Below are positions 37,678-46,085 of a DNA stretch of 64,000 nucleotides, in pieces; positions within the stretch are counted from its first letter, which is position 1; each line of letters begins with the position of its first letter. The position numbers and the translations under genes were made by a program. The notes below the pieces were generated by a model. That model was not told where the DNA came from, did not search any database, and worked only from the letters and a program-made list of their open reading frames with translations. The stretch spans positions 558,001 through 622,000 of the forward strand of contig CAVXFL010000009.1 in assembly GCA_963761015.1 (NCBI GenBank), given 5' to 3'. The DNA comes from CAVXFL01 sp963761015. Lineage in GTDB: Bacteria; Pseudomonadota; Alphaproteobacteria; Acetobacterales; Acetobacteraceae.

Positions 37678-38256
37678 ATGCTGCTTTGGGCCGGGCTCGG
37701 CAATCCGGAGCCGGGCATGGCCCGGCAGCGGCACAATATCGGCTTCATGGCCGTGGACGTGATCGCGATCCGGCACGGCTTCAGCCCGTGGCGCAACCGC
37801 TTCAAGGGCCTGGTCGCCGAGGGCAGCCTGGCGGGCGAAAAGATCCTGGCGCTTAAGCCGATGACCTACATGAACGCCTCGGGTGAGAGCGTGCAGACGG
37901 CCGCCGCGTTTTTCAAGCTGCCGCCGGAGGCGATCACCGCCTTTCACGACGAACTCGATCTCGCGCCCGGCAAGGTGCGGGTGAAGCGTGGCGGCGGTAC
38001 CGCCGGGCACAACGGGCTGCGCAGCATCGAACGGATGCTTAGCACGCCGGAGTTCTGGCGGGTGCGGCTCGGCATCGGCCATCCGGGGGTGAAGGAGCGG
38101 GTGCTCGGCCATGTGCTTGGCGATTTTTCCAAATACGACCGGGACTGGCTGCTGCCGATGCTGGACGCGATCGCCGACGAGGCGGCGCTGCTCGCCCAGG
38201 GCAAGGCCGAGGAGTTCATGAGCCGGGTCGCGTTCCTGACCCAGGAAGCAGGCTGA
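37678..38256 (+). CDS. pth: Peptidyl-tRNA hydrolase
   Basis: Pth recycles peptidyl-tRNAs released prematurely from ribosomes. The 192-residue protein has the catalytic His and its substrate-binding Asn in GLGNPEPGMARQRHNIGF, and the catalytic Asp in FHDELDLAPGKVRVKRGGG, with GHNGLRSI following. GAGGGG lies upstream of the ATG. The order rplY-pth-ychF is a common proteobacterial translation cluster. The reading frame is open from rplY into pth only because of the frame break in rplY. Confidence 0.96.
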   Translation: MLLWAGLGNPEPGMARQRHNIGFMAVDVIAIRHGFSPWRNRFKGLVAEGSLAGEKILALKPMTYMNASGESVQTAAAFFKLPPEAITAFHDELDLAPGKVRVKRGGGTAGHNGLRSIERMLSTPEFWRVRLGIGHPGVKERVLGHVLGDFSKYDRDWLLPMLDAIADEAALLAQGKAEEFMSRVAFLTQEAG

Positions 38257-39351
38257 ATGGGCTTCAACTGCGGCATCGTCGGTCTGCCGAACGTGGGCAA
38301 ATCCACGCTGTTCAACGCGCTGACCGCGACGGCTGCGGCGCAGGCGGCGAATTATCCGTTCTGCACCATCGAGCCGAATGTCGGGCGCGTCGCGGTGCCC
38401 GATGCGCGATTGGACAAGCTCGCGGTGCTGGCGAAATCGGCCAAGGTGGTGCCGACCAGCCTGGAATTCGTGGACATCGCCGGCCTGGTGCGCGGCGCCT
38501 CCAAGGGCGAGGGGCTGGGCAATCAGTTTCTCGCGCACATCCGCGAGGTGGACGCCGTTCTGCACGTGCTGCGCTGCTTCGAGGACCCCGACGTCACGCA
38601 TGTCGAGGCCGGCATCGACCCGGTGCGCGACGCCGAGATCGTCGAGACCGAGTTGATGCTCGCCGATCTGGAAAGTCTGGAGAAGCGGGTCGTCAACCTG
38701 CAAAAGCGCGCGCGCGGCGGCGATCGCGAGAGCGCGGCGCAACTGGCGCTGATCGAGCCGATCCTGGCGGCCTTGCGCGAGGGCCGCCCGGCGCGCACCG
38801 CCATCCCGCCCGATCAGGCGGAGGCGGCGCGCCGGCTGCAACTGCTGACCGCCAAGCCGGTGCTGTACGTCTGCAATGTCGAGGAGGGCTCCGCCGCGAC
38901 GGGAAACGCGTATTCGGCGCGGGTGGCGGAGCGCGCGGCGGCCGAGGGCGCGCGGTCGGTGGTGGTCTCCGCCGCGATCGAGTCCGAGGTGAGCCAGTTG
39001 GCGGAAGCTGAGCGCGGCGAGTTCCTGCACGGGCTCGGCTTGTCGGAGAGCGGGCTGGATCGGGTGATCCGCGCCGGCTACGACCTGCTCGGGTTGATAA
39101 CGTTCTTCACCGCCGGCCCGAAGGAGGCGCGTGCCTGGACGGTGGTGCGCGGCACCAGGGCGCCGCAAGCGGCGGGCGTGATCCACGGCGATTTCGAGCG
39201 CGGCTTCATCGCGGCCGAAACGATTACGTACGAGGACTACGTCGCGTTCGGCGGCGAGCAGGGCGCCAAGGAAGCCGGAAGGATGCGCGTCGAGGGCAAG
39301 GATTATGCCGTGCGCGACGGCGACGTGATGCTGTTCCGGTTCAACGTCTGA
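38257..39351 (+). CDS. ychF: Redox-regulated ATPase YchF
   Basis: YchF (Ola1) is an Obg-family P-loop protein that hydrolyses ATP and binds ribosomes, with links to oxidative stress control. The 364-residue protein has the P-loop GLPNVGKST, the G3 motif DIAGLVRGAS and the altered G4 motif NVEEG that accounts for ATP preference. A coiled-coil insert and a C-terminal TGS domain (ARAWTVVRGTRAPQAAGVIH) complete it. It begins directly after the pth stop. Confidence 0.97.
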   Translation: MGFNCGIVGLPNVGKSTLFNALTATAAAQAANYPFCTIEPNVGRVAVPDARLDKLAVLAKSAKVVPTSLEFVDIAGLVRGASKGEGLGNQFLAHIREVDAVLHVLRCFEDPDVTHVEAGIDPVRDAEIVETELMLADLESLEKRVVNLQKRARGGDRESAAQLALIEPILAALREGRPARTAIPPDQAEAARRLQLLTAKPVLYVCNVEEGSAATGNAYSARVAERAAAEGARSVVVSAAIESEVSQLAEAERGEFLHGLGLSESGLDRVIRAGYDLLGLITFFTAGPKEARAWTVVRGTRAPQAAGVIHGDFERGFIAAETITYEDYVAFGGEQGAKEAGRMRVEGKDYAVRDGDVMLFRFNV

Positions 39352-39357
39352 ACCGGT

Positions 39358-39819
39358 TCACGGCGGCTTGGCCGCCCAGGCACCGCGCCGCGCGGCGCGC
39401 GCCGCCGCTTCGGCCACCGCATAGCGATCGTCTTCGGCGCGAGCCCAGCCGGCTGCCACGAAGGCGCGGCCCAGATCGCCGCCGCGTTCGCTCGCGCAGC
39501 TTCCCTCGAACTCGCCGTGCCCGATCTTCGCGCCAAGCTCGCATGCCAGCGGATGCGCGCCGGCCAGCACGTCCAACGCGCGTTGCGCGCGTTCGCCGCA
39601 GCGCCAAGGGGCGCTGGCGGGGCCACATGGATCGGCGGCCGCGATCGGCGCCACGCCTTGCAGAACCACGTGGATGCCGCGCACCACCACGGTCCGCGGC
39701 CCGACGGCGCGGGCCGGTCCGCGGATGGGAAAGCCCATCGCGCGGGACAGCGGCGGCAGGATCAGCAGAGCGACGATCAGCAGCGGCCAGAGACGGCGCG
39801 CCGCCAGGTCAGTTGTCAT
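39358..39819 (-). CDS. Degenerate thermonuclease (SNase)-fold protein
   Basis: The 153-residue protein has an N-terminal hydrophobic anchor or signal (LWPLLIVALLILPPLS) and a domain laid out like staphylococcal-type nucleases. These elements are a strand TVVVRGIHVVLQGVAPI in place of the usual RLxGIDAPE, the helix APWRCGERAQRALDVLAG, and a C-terminal GDLGRAFVAAGWARAEDDRY then EAAARAARRGAW. The acidic residues that bind calcium and act in catalysis are not present at the expected places, so it is probably inactive as a nuclease. It follows the cytochrome c gene closely on the same strand. Start at 39819 or 39837. Confidence 0.6.
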   Translation of the reverse strand: MTTDLAARRLWPLLIVALLILPPLSRAMGFPIRGPARAVGPRTVVVRGIHVVLQGVAPIAAADPCGPASAPWRCGERAQRALDVLAGAHPLACELGAKIGHGEFEGSCASERGGDLGRAFVAAGWARAEDDRYAVAEAAARAARRGAWAAKPP

Positions 39820-39826
39820 ATAGCGG

Positions 39827-40192
39827 TCAGTCGTCATAGCGGTCGGTCGATTTGACGTAGGCGCGGATCTTCCAGATCGCGTCCAGCGAGAGCCGCTCGC
39901 CCCAGGCGGGCATCAGGCCGCGCCCGTTGATTACCGTCTCGGCGAATTGCCGGTCGGTCAGCGTGCCGGTGAACAGGTCCGGCCCGCGGCCGCCGGCGTG
40001 CAGATGGCAGATGAAGCAGTGCCGGCGATACAGGTCCTTGCCCTCGGCGATGGCGTGGCGGTTGCCGATCAGCGGATCGGTCAACGCCGGCGCTTGCGCC
40101 CGCGCGGGAGCGCGCAGCACCGCCGCCCAGGCGAGCAGGCCGGCGACAATCGCCGCGACGCCGCGCGATTGTCGCCGGGGCGCAACGCTCAT
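39827..40192 (-). CDS. Periplasmic c-type cytochrome associated with a PQQ dehydrogenase
   Basis: The 121-residue protein has a signal peptide (VAAIVAGLLAWAAVLRAPAR) and one haem-binding CFICH motif. The sequence LMPAWGERLS supplies a likely axial Met, and the C-terminal helix is AIWKIRAYVKSTDR. Its start overlaps the stop of the PQQ dehydrogenase gene by four bases. It is therefore the probable electron acceptor of that enzyme, comparable to cytochrome cL/XoxG or the cytochrome of ethanol dehydrogenases. Confidence 0.88.
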   Translation of the reverse strand: MSVAPRRQSRGVAAIVAGLLAWAAVLRAPARAQAPALTDPLIGNRHAIAEGKDLYRRHCFICHLHAGGRGPDLFTGTLTDRQFAETVINGRGLMPAWGERLSLDAIWKIRAYVKSTDRYDD

Positions 40193-41958
40193 TCCTTGAG
40201 GCGGTCGGGCAGCGCGGCGGGGATCACCTGCTGGCTGTAGTGGCTCGCATCGTTCACCTTGCCGCCGTTCAGCGCGAACACCCACAACATGCCGCCCTTC
40301 GGCGAGGCGTAATAGAAGCTCGGATCGCCGCCCAGGCCGGAGAGGATCGCGACGTACTGCACGCCGTCCAGTTCGTAGGTGATCGGCGAGGCGTTGACGC
40401 CGGAGCCGGTCTGGAAGCGCCACAACTCCTTGCCGGTCTTGGCGTCGAACGCCAGGAAGTGGCCCATTTCGTCGCCGGTGAACACAAGTCCGCCGCGCGT
40501 CGCCAAGAGGCCGGAAAACAGCGGCAGCGGACTCGGCACCGACCAGACGAACTTGCCGTTCGCGAGGTCGAAAGCCTTGATGTAGCCGACGGTCTTGCCG
40601 AGGCGGGCCATCTGGTAATCGACCGCCATGTAGGCGTCGCCGGCCTTGTATTTCGTGTCGGCCGGCTTCCATGCCTTCAGCGACATGGTCCAATCGTTGG
40701 TGGCCAGGAAGACGTAGCCGAGGTCCGGGTTGTACGCCATCGGGAACCAGTTGGTGCCGCCTTCCAGGCCCGGAATGATGCCGTTGATCTTCGGCCCGCC
40801 CGGCTGCGGGACCATGGCGGGATTGATCGTCGGGCGCCCGGTCTTGGGATCGATGCCCTTGGTCCAGTTGATGCCGTCGATGGTCGGGACGGCGGCGATG
40901 AATTTCCCGTTGGTGCGGTCGATGACGTAGAGGAAGCCGTTGCGGTTCGACTGCACCGCCAGCTTCGCCGGCCGGCCCTGGATCGTGGTGTCGACCAGTA
41001 CCGGCGTGTTGACGCCGTCATAGTCCCACGCGTCGTGCGGCGTGTACTGGAACGCCCACTTGATCTTGCCGGTATCGACATCCAGCGCCAGCAGCGAGCA
41101 GGTCCATTTGTTGTCGCCCGGCCGCAACTCGGCGTTCCATGACCCGGGATTGCCGGTGCCCCAGTAGAGCGTCTTGGTTGCCGGATCGTAGCTGCCGGTC
41201 TCCCAGGTGGCGCCGCCGCCGGTCTTCCAGGTATCGCCGGGCCAGGTGTCGTTGCCGGGTTCGCCGGGGCCGGGAATCGTGTAGGTCGTCCATTGCAGCG
41301 CCCCGGTCTTCGCGTCGTAGGCGCGCAGCGCGCCGCGCACGCCGTATTCGCCGCCCGAGATGCCGGCGATCACGTGATCGCCCACCACCAACGGCGCGCC
41401 GGTGGCGGAATATCCCTTGTGCCAATCCTCCATCGTCTGCTGCCACGCGACCTTGCCGGTCTTGCGGTCGAGCGCGATCAGCTTGGCGTCCAGCGTCTCG
41501 AAATAGACCAGGTTGTCCTTGAGCGCGAGGCCGCGGTTGACGGGCCCGCAGCAGAGTTCCGCATCCAGTCCCTTGTCGTATTTCGGCTGGAATTCCCACA
41601 GCATCGTTCCGGTCCGCGCATCGACCGCGAAGACCCGCGCGTAATCGGCGGAAAAATACAGCACCCCGTCATGGAACAGCGGGGTGGCCTCCAGGCCGCC
41701 CAGTTTGCCGCCGGTCGAAAAGGCGAAGCTCGGCCGCAAGTCGCGGATGTTGGCGGGCGTGATCTGCTCGAGCGGGCTGAAGCGGTGGTTCGCGTAGTCG
41801 CGGCCGTACATCAGCCATTCGGACGCGTTGCTGTCCGCGTTCAGCAGCATCCCGTTCGAGACGCCACCCGTGTCCTGCGCGTGGCCCGTCGCGGATGCCC
41901 CGAGTGCTGCCAGCATCAGCGTGCAGGCGGCGGCGAAGGTCAGTCGTCGGTTTGGCAT
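40189..41958 (-). CDS. PQQ-dependent alcohol dehydrogenase with lanthanide-type DYD motif
   Basis: The 589-residue protein has a signal peptide (residues 1-27) and eight PQQ propeller blades. The vicinal disulfide CC is at residues 136-137, and metal ligands are likely Glu204 (GGEYGVRG) and Asn270 (GTGN). The catalytic Asp312 lies in HDAWDYDGVN. The residue two positions on, Asp314, is the extra aspartate that distinguishes lanthanide-dependent XoxF/ExaF-type enzymes from calcium-dependent MxaF, which has Ala there. The enzyme would oxidise a primary alcohol in the periplasm and pass electrons to the cytochrome encoded next. Substrate (methanol, ethanol or other) is not determined. Confidence 0.92.
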   Translation of the reverse strand: MPNRRLTFAAACTLMLAALGASATGHAQDTGGVSNGMLLNADSNASEWLMYGRDYANHRFSPLEQITPANIRDLRPSFAFSTGGKLGGLEATPLFHDGVLYFSADYARVFAVDARTGTMLWEFQPKYDKGLDAELCCGPVNRGLALKDNLVYFETLDAKLIALDRKTGKVAWQQTMEDWHKGYSATGAPLVVGDHVIAGISGGEYGVRGALRAYDAKTGALQWTTYTIPGPGEPGNDTWPGDTWKTGGGATWETGSYDPATKTLYWGTGNPGSWNAELRPGDNKWTCSLLALDVDTGKIKWAFQYTPHDAWDYDGVNTPVLVDTTIQGRPAKLAVQSNRNGFLYVIDRTNGKFIAAVPTIDGINWTKGIDPKTGRPTINPAMVPQPGGPKINGIIPGLEGGTNWFPMAYNPDLGYVFLATNDWTMSLKAWKPADTKYKAGDAYMAVDYQMARLGKTVGYIKAFDLANGKFVWSVPSPLPLFSGLLATRGGLVFTGDEMGHFLAFDAKTGKELWRFQTGSGVNASPITYELDGVQYVAILSGLGGDPSFYYASPKGGMLWVFALNGGKVNDASHYSQQVIPAALPDRLKE

Positions 41959-42179
41959 GGTGCGTCCGCTCCCGTTCCGGCTTCGTTGCGCCCGTCAACG
42001 TCAACTCGGCGTCATCGGGGAGCAGGCTAAGCAGCATCGGGGGCTCGTTGCAACGCTGAATCCGCCGCCCCGTGTCGTGGTCCGGGCGAGCACATGTGAT
42101 CGGGCGGCCGGTGCCGCTTGCGCGTCGGCCGCGTTGGGCCCCCGAGCGAACCCCAGCATCGGCCGGAGGGACGAGGGCA

Positions 42180-43372
42180 ATGCGCGCACTTTGCTGGCAC
42201 GGCAAACACGACATCCGCTGCGACACGGTCCCCGACCCGACAATCGAGGACGGGCGCGACGCCATCGTGAAGGTGACCGCCTGCGCGATCTGAAGGTGAC
42301 CGCCTGCGCGATCTGCGGCTCCGACCTGCATCTCTACGACGGGTTCATGCCCGGCATGGAAATCGGCGACATCCTGGGCCACGAGTTCATGGGCGAGGTC
42401 GTCGAGGTCGGCCGCGACAACAAGAAGCTGAAAGTCGGCGACCGCGTGGTCGTGCCGTTCACCATCATCTGCGGCGAATGCGAGCAGTGTAAGCGCGGCA
42501 ATTTCTCGGTCTGCGAACGGACCAACCGCAACAAGTCCATCGCCGACAAGGTATTCGGCCACACCACCGCCGGGCTGTTCGGCTACACGCACCTGACCGG
42601 CGGGTTTGCGGGCGGCCAGGCGGAATATGTGCGCGTGCCCTACGCCGACGTCGCGCCGGTGAAGATCCCGGACGGCCTCACCGACGAGCAAGTGCTGTTC
42701 TTGGGCGACATCTTCCCGACCGGCTGGCAGGCGGCGGTGCAATGCGACATCGAGCCGACCGACACGGTGGCGGTCTGGGGCGCCGGGCCGGTCGGGCAGT
42801 TCTGCATCCGCAGCGCCGTGCTGCTCGGCGCCCAGCAGGTGATCTGCATCGACCACTTGCCCGAACGCCTCAGCATGGCCAAGGCCGGCGGCGCCATCAC
42901 CATCAATTTCGACGAGGAGAGCGTCGTCGAGCGGCTGAACGAGCTCACCGGCGGCAAGGGCCCCGAGAAGTGCATCGATGCCGTCGGGCTGGAGGCGCAC
43001 GCGACGCGCAGCATCGATTCGATCTACGACCGCGCCAAGCAGGCCGTGATGCTGGAAACCGACCGGCCGCACGTGTTGCGCGAGATGATCTACGTCTGCC
43101 GCCCGGCGGGGGTGCTGTCCGTCCCGGGCGTGTACGGCGGGCTGCTCGACAAGATCCCGTTCGGCGCGCTGATGAACAAGGCGCTGACCGTCAGGACCGG
43201 CCAGACGCACGTGAACCGCTGGACCGACGACCTGCTGCGCCGCATCCAGGACGGGCAGATCGATCCTGCCTTCGTGATCACGCACAGCGTGGATTTGGCC
43301 GACGGGCCCGCGATGTACAAGACATTCCGCGACAAGCAGGACGGCTGCATCAAGGTCGTGCTCAAGCCCTGA
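42180..43372 (+). CDS. Zinc-dependent alcohol dehydrogenase, interrupted by a 23-bp tandem duplication
   Basis: Without the duplication the protein has about 389 residues. The N-terminus is MRALCWHGKHDIRCDTVPDP, the catalytic zinc site CGSDLHLYDG and GHEFMGEV, and the structural zinc cysteines lie in CGECEQCKRGNFSVCE. The NAD fold contains VWGAGPVGQFC. It belongs to medium-chain dehydrogenases near formaldehyde/threonine dehydrogenase-like groups. As written, the first frame stops at codon 38 (TGA 42291-42293) because bases 42270-42292 are repeated exactly at 42293-42315. Removing one copy restores the frame. GGAGGG precedes the ATG. A small membrane-protein gene follows at 13 bases. Confidence 0.88.
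42270..42315. repeat. Exact 23-bp tandem duplication inside adh
   Basis: Positions 42270-42292 and 42293-42315 are identical 23-base units (AAGGTGACCG... GCGATCTG). The unit length is not a multiple of three, so it puts a TGA at the junction and shifts the frame. Tandem copies can be lost by replication slippage, which would restore the gene. Confidence 0.95.
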
Positions 43373-43385
43373 CGGGAGGCGAGCC

Positions 43386-43919
43386 GTGGACGTGCAACGA
43401 ACCAGCGAACCGAGTATTTCCGAGAAGTGGGCGCCGACCCTGGCTGTCGGCCTCGGCGGGTTCAGCATCGCGCTCGGGCTGATGGAACTGATCGCCCCGC
43501 GCGCGCTGGCCCGCACGCTCGGCATGGCGGGCAGCGAGAAGCTGATCGCCGGATACGGGGTGCGCGAGATCGGCGCCGGCATCGGCATCCTGTCGTCGCA
43601 CGACCCGAAGCCCTGGCTTTGGGGCCGGGTCGGCGGCGACGTGCTCGACATCGGCACGCTCGCGACCGGCATCACGGCGGGCAACCGGCAGAAGGCCAAC
43701 ATAATGGCCGTGCTCGGCGCGGTGATCGGCGTAACGGTGCTGGACGTGCTTTGTGCCGTGTCGCTCGGCGGATCGCGGCGCTTCGGGGCGGCGCGGGACT
43801 ACAGCGACCGGCGCGGCATGCCGCGTTCGGCCGAGGAGATGCGGGGTGCCGCGCGGGATTTCCGGGCGCCACGCGACATGCGGATACCGGAAGCGTTGCG
43901 GCCGTACAGCACGCGCTGA
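43386..43919 (+). CDS. Small membrane protein, cyclase/dehydrase-associated DUF type
   Basis: The 177-residue protein has membrane segments such as LAVGLGGFSIALGLMELIAP, KLIAGYGVREIGAGIGIL and IMAVLGAVIGVTVLDVLCAV, followed by a charged Arg-rich tail of about 50 residues. GGGAGG precedes the GTG start. Proteins of this type often lie next to zinc alcohol dehydrogenase genes, as here, and are annotated loosely as cyclase dehydrase; the function is unknown. The spacing suggests it is cotranscribed with adh. Confidence 0.7.
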   Translation: MDVQRTSEPSISEKWAPTLAVGLGGFSIALGLMELIAPRALARTLGMAGSEKLIAGYGVREIGAGIGILSSHDPKPWLWGRVGGDVLDIGTLATGITAGNRQKANIMAVLGAVIGVTVLDVLCAVSLGGSRRFGAARDYSDRRGMPRSAEEMRGAARDFRAPRDMRIPEALRPYSTR

Positions 43920-43959
43920 GCGGCGCCGCCGGTTCCGAACCCTTCATCGGGGGAGCTAT

Positions 43960-44697
43960 ATGTTCCTACATCGCAAGGAGACCATCCAGCCGGTTCGGGT
44001 CGACACGCCCGATCCGCGCTTCGGTCAGTATCTGCTGGAGCAGTTCGGCGGCGCCACCGGCGAGTTGACCGCAGCGCTGCAATACTGGGTGCAGTCGTTC
44101 CACGTCGAGAACGCGGCGTTCCGCGACATGCTGCAGGATATCGCGATCGAGGAGTTCGGCCATCTGGAAATGGTCGGCAAGCTGATCGAACAGCACACGC
44201 GCAACCTCGATCAGACCGGCGTCTACGAGGCGCCGCTGTTCCGCGTGCGCGGCGTCGGCCCGCACTTCGTGAACAGCCAGGGCAGCGCCTGGACCGCGGA
44301 CTACATCAACGAAGGCGGCAACGTGGTGCGCGACCTGCGCGCCGATATAGCGGCCGAGGCGGGCGCGCGACAGACGTACGAATCGCTCATCAAGGTCTGC
44401 CAGGACGAGGGCAGCAAGCGCACCTTGCGGCACTTGCTGACGCGCGAGATCACGCACGCGAACATGTTCATGAAGGCGCTCGACTCAATCGGCAAGCTGG
44501 ACGATCCGATGTTCGGCACGATACCGCCCGACGACACGGTGAACGTGGTGTTCAATCTGTCCCAGGGCCAGGATCATCGCGGACCGTGGAACAAGCCGCC
44601 GTTCCAGTATATCGAGAACCCGAAGCCGGAAGGCAGCATCCCGCCCGACCCGAAGAACCCAGACGACGAGCGGGCGACGCCGAAGAATACGGAGTGA
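43960..44697 (+). CDS. Manganese catalase family protein
   Basis: The 245-residue protein is a ferritin-like four-helix bundle with dinuclear-manganese ligands in the expected pattern: Glu in GGATGELTAALQYW, EE and His in IAIEEFGHLEMV, Glu in AAEAGARQTYESL and His in LTREITHANMF. The C-terminus is Pro-rich. Such enzymes disproportionate hydrogen peroxide without haem. It is somewhat shorter than classic Mn catalases. GGGAG lies before the ATG. It sits at the start of a stress-flavoured cluster. Confidence 0.92.
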   Translation: MFLHRKETIQPVRVDTPDPRFGQYLLEQFGGATGELTAALQYWVQSFHVENAAFRDMLQDIAIEEFGHLEMVGKLIEQHTRNLDQTGVYEAPLFRVRGVGPHFVNSQGSAWTADYINEGGNVVRDLRADIAAEAGARQTYESLIKVCQDEGSKRTLRHLLTREITHANMFMKALDSIGKLDDPMFGTIPPDDTVNVVFNLSQGQDHRGPWNKPPFQYIENPKPEGSIPPDPKNPDDERATPKNTE

Positions 44698-44698
44698 C

Positions 44699-44736
44699 GG
44701 CGCAACCCTCGGTCGCGCGCGTCGGGCGGTTGCGCC
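44699..44736 (+). terminator. Hairpin after the manganese catalase gene
   Basis: GGCGCAACC at 44699-44707 pairs exactly with GGTTGCGCC at 44728-44736. The stem begins two bases after the catalase stop codon. There is no T-run, so it would be a stem-only terminator or a 3' stabilising structure. Confidence 0.35.
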
Positions 44737-44789
44737 GCCCGGCGCGGCGCGGCTAACTGCGATGGCCGATAAACGCCCGAGGCGAGCCG

Positions 44790-44978
44790 ATGCTGTACGT
44801 CTTCGTGATATGCGTCTGCCTCTCGCTTATCACCGGCCTGCTCGGCTTCCACGACCTGTTGCACGAGGACGTCATCATCGTGCGCGCCCTGTTCGCGTTC
44901 TTCACGGCGGGGTGGGTGGCCGCGCTGGCGTTCGCCCTGCTGCGCGCGCTGCGGGGCGCGCCGCGTCGGGCCGGCTGA
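44790..44978 (+). CDS. Small DUF1328-like membrane protein (62 aa)
   Basis: The product has two membrane helices, VFVICVCLSLITGLLGF and IIVRALFAFFTAGWVAALAF, and a basic tail. The pattern (MLYxxxI...LITGLLGF...) is like DUF1328 and related small stress-linked membrane proteins. GAGG lies before the ATG. A second gene of the same design follows 87 bases downstream, suggesting a tandem pair. Confidence 0.65.
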   Translation: MLYVFVICVCLSLITGLLGFHDLLHEDVIIVRALFAFFTAGWVAALAFALLRALRGAPRRAG

Positions 44979-45065
44979 ATCGCCGCCGAGCCACGCCGTT
45001 TCGGCCAGCCGGCCGCAACCGCATCAGCGGCGGCGGGTTAGGTCGGTCGTAGGAGAGAAGCCTGA

Positions 45066-45239
45066 ATGTACTACTGGGTCGCGCCCCTGATCGTGCTCGC
45101 GATCGTGGACGGCATTTTCGCCTTCGGCCACATCATCCAGGCGGGCATCGTCGCGGCGCAGGTACTGTTCGCGATCTTCGTCATGGCGCTGATCGTTTCC
45201 CTGATCGCCGGCGCCTTGCGCAGCCGACGAACTTATTAA
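45066..45239 (+). CDS. Second small DUF1328-like membrane protein (57 aa)
   Basis: The reading frame starts MYYWVAPLIVLAIVDGIFAF and ends ALRSRRTY with a TAA stop. It has two hydrophobic helices and a short charged tail, the same layout as the gene 87 bases upstream (MLYVFVICVCL...). AGGAGAG lies before the ATG. It is convergent with the next gene. Function unknown; general stress responses are linked with related families. Confidence 0.65.
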   Translation: MYYWVAPLIVLAIVDGIFAFGHIIQAGIVAAQVLFAIFVMALIVSLIAGALRSRRTY

Positions 45240-45249
45240 TTACGGCCGA

Positions 45250-45720
45250 TCACGGCCGGAGATGCCGGGCGGCTTCCGGCCGGGCGCGCAACTGGGCATC
45301 CTGGCGCCGCAGCAGCTTGACGATCCGCTCCGCGGCGAAGCCGAGCCCGGGTAGGGCAGGGGCGGTGTTGGCGATTTCGCTGTATTCGGCGATCGCGTCG
45401 TCGCGCAGCCGCATCATGGCCACGCCATCGAACAGGACACGCCCTGGGTCGGCCCCCGGTATCGTCGAGCGAAAGCTGAACACGTAGCGCGAGTAGAGTC
45501 TGGCTCCGTCCGCAATCGGGTCCAGCATGTCCCAGCGGAAATCGGTCGCGTCGCGGTAGAACCAATCGTCGATCAGCTCGGCGATGCGCTCGCGTCCCGC
45601 GAAGCTGCCGTAGAAGACGTCGTGATAGACGCCGTCCTCGGTAAACAGCGCGGCGACGGCCTGCCCGTCCCGCCGCTCCACGGCGCCCGTGAGCGCGGCG
45701 AGCAACTGCTCGATGTCCAT
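45250..45720 (-). CDS. SnoaL-like/NTF2-fold protein
   Basis: The 156-residue protein has the alpha+beta cone fold of the NTF2/SnoaL group: LLAALTGAVERRDGQAVAAL, FTEDGVYHDVFYGSFAGRER and a late strand VLFDGVAMMRLRDD. These domains are used as isomerases, polyketide cyclases or ligand-binding proteins; the particular role is not evident. It is apparently a single gene on the minus strand, 37 bases downstream of chaB. Confidence 0.7.
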   Translation of the reverse strand: MDIEQLLAALTGAVERRDGQAVAALFTEDGVYHDVFYGSFAGRERIAELIDDWFYRDATDFRWDMLDPIADGARLYSRYVFSFRSTIPGADPGRVLFDGVAMMRLRDDAIAEYSEIANTAPALPGLGFAAERIVKLLRRQDAQLRARPEAARHLRP

Positions 45721-45757
45721 CGGCTTGCATCCTCCGCCAACCGCTTCGGCGCATGCA

Positions 45758-46006
45758 TTACCCGAGATCCCAGGCGGGATCGAGCGCGCGGCCGGCCGGC
45801 GCGACCGATCGCGGTACCCAGCGCCCGCCCTGCTTCACGTAGCCCCGCTTGACCGCGCCCCAGGCGATTCGGTGTGCCGTCGCTTCGTCGGCCCCGCCGT
45901 ATTGCTCCCAGGCGCTGTTGAACGCCGCCCTGTAGATGTCCTGAGCGTGCTCGGGCAGCGCATGGCGCACGGACGGCGGCAGCTCGGCATTGGCGGAATA
46001 GGGCAT
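45758..46006 (-). CDS. ChaB family protein
   Basis: The 82-residue protein contains the ChaB motif LPEHAQDIYRAAFNSAWEQY followed by AHRIAWGAVKRGYVKQGG. ChaB was first described as a regulator of the ChaA cation exchanger; no chaA is seen here, and stand-alone ChaB proteins are often found with stress genes. It lies between an NTF2-fold gene and hsp20 on the same strand. Confidence 0.88.
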   Translation of the reverse strand: MPYSANAELPPSVRHALPEHAQDIYRAAFNSAWEQYGGADEATAHRIAWGAVKRGYVKQGGRWVPRSVAPAGRALDPAWDLG

Positions 46007-46085
46007 GCGGTCGAACCCGGAGCGCGGGAAAACATGGGCGATGGCGGGCGGTCGCTCGGCGGCGCCCGCATCGCGCCGGGCGGCG

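Noticed and set aside
36952..38256. Apparent 434-residue L25-Pth fusion protein
   Set aside because: The join arises from frame breaks in rplY; the native L25 C-terminus lies in other frames and pth has its own start and ribosome-binding site.
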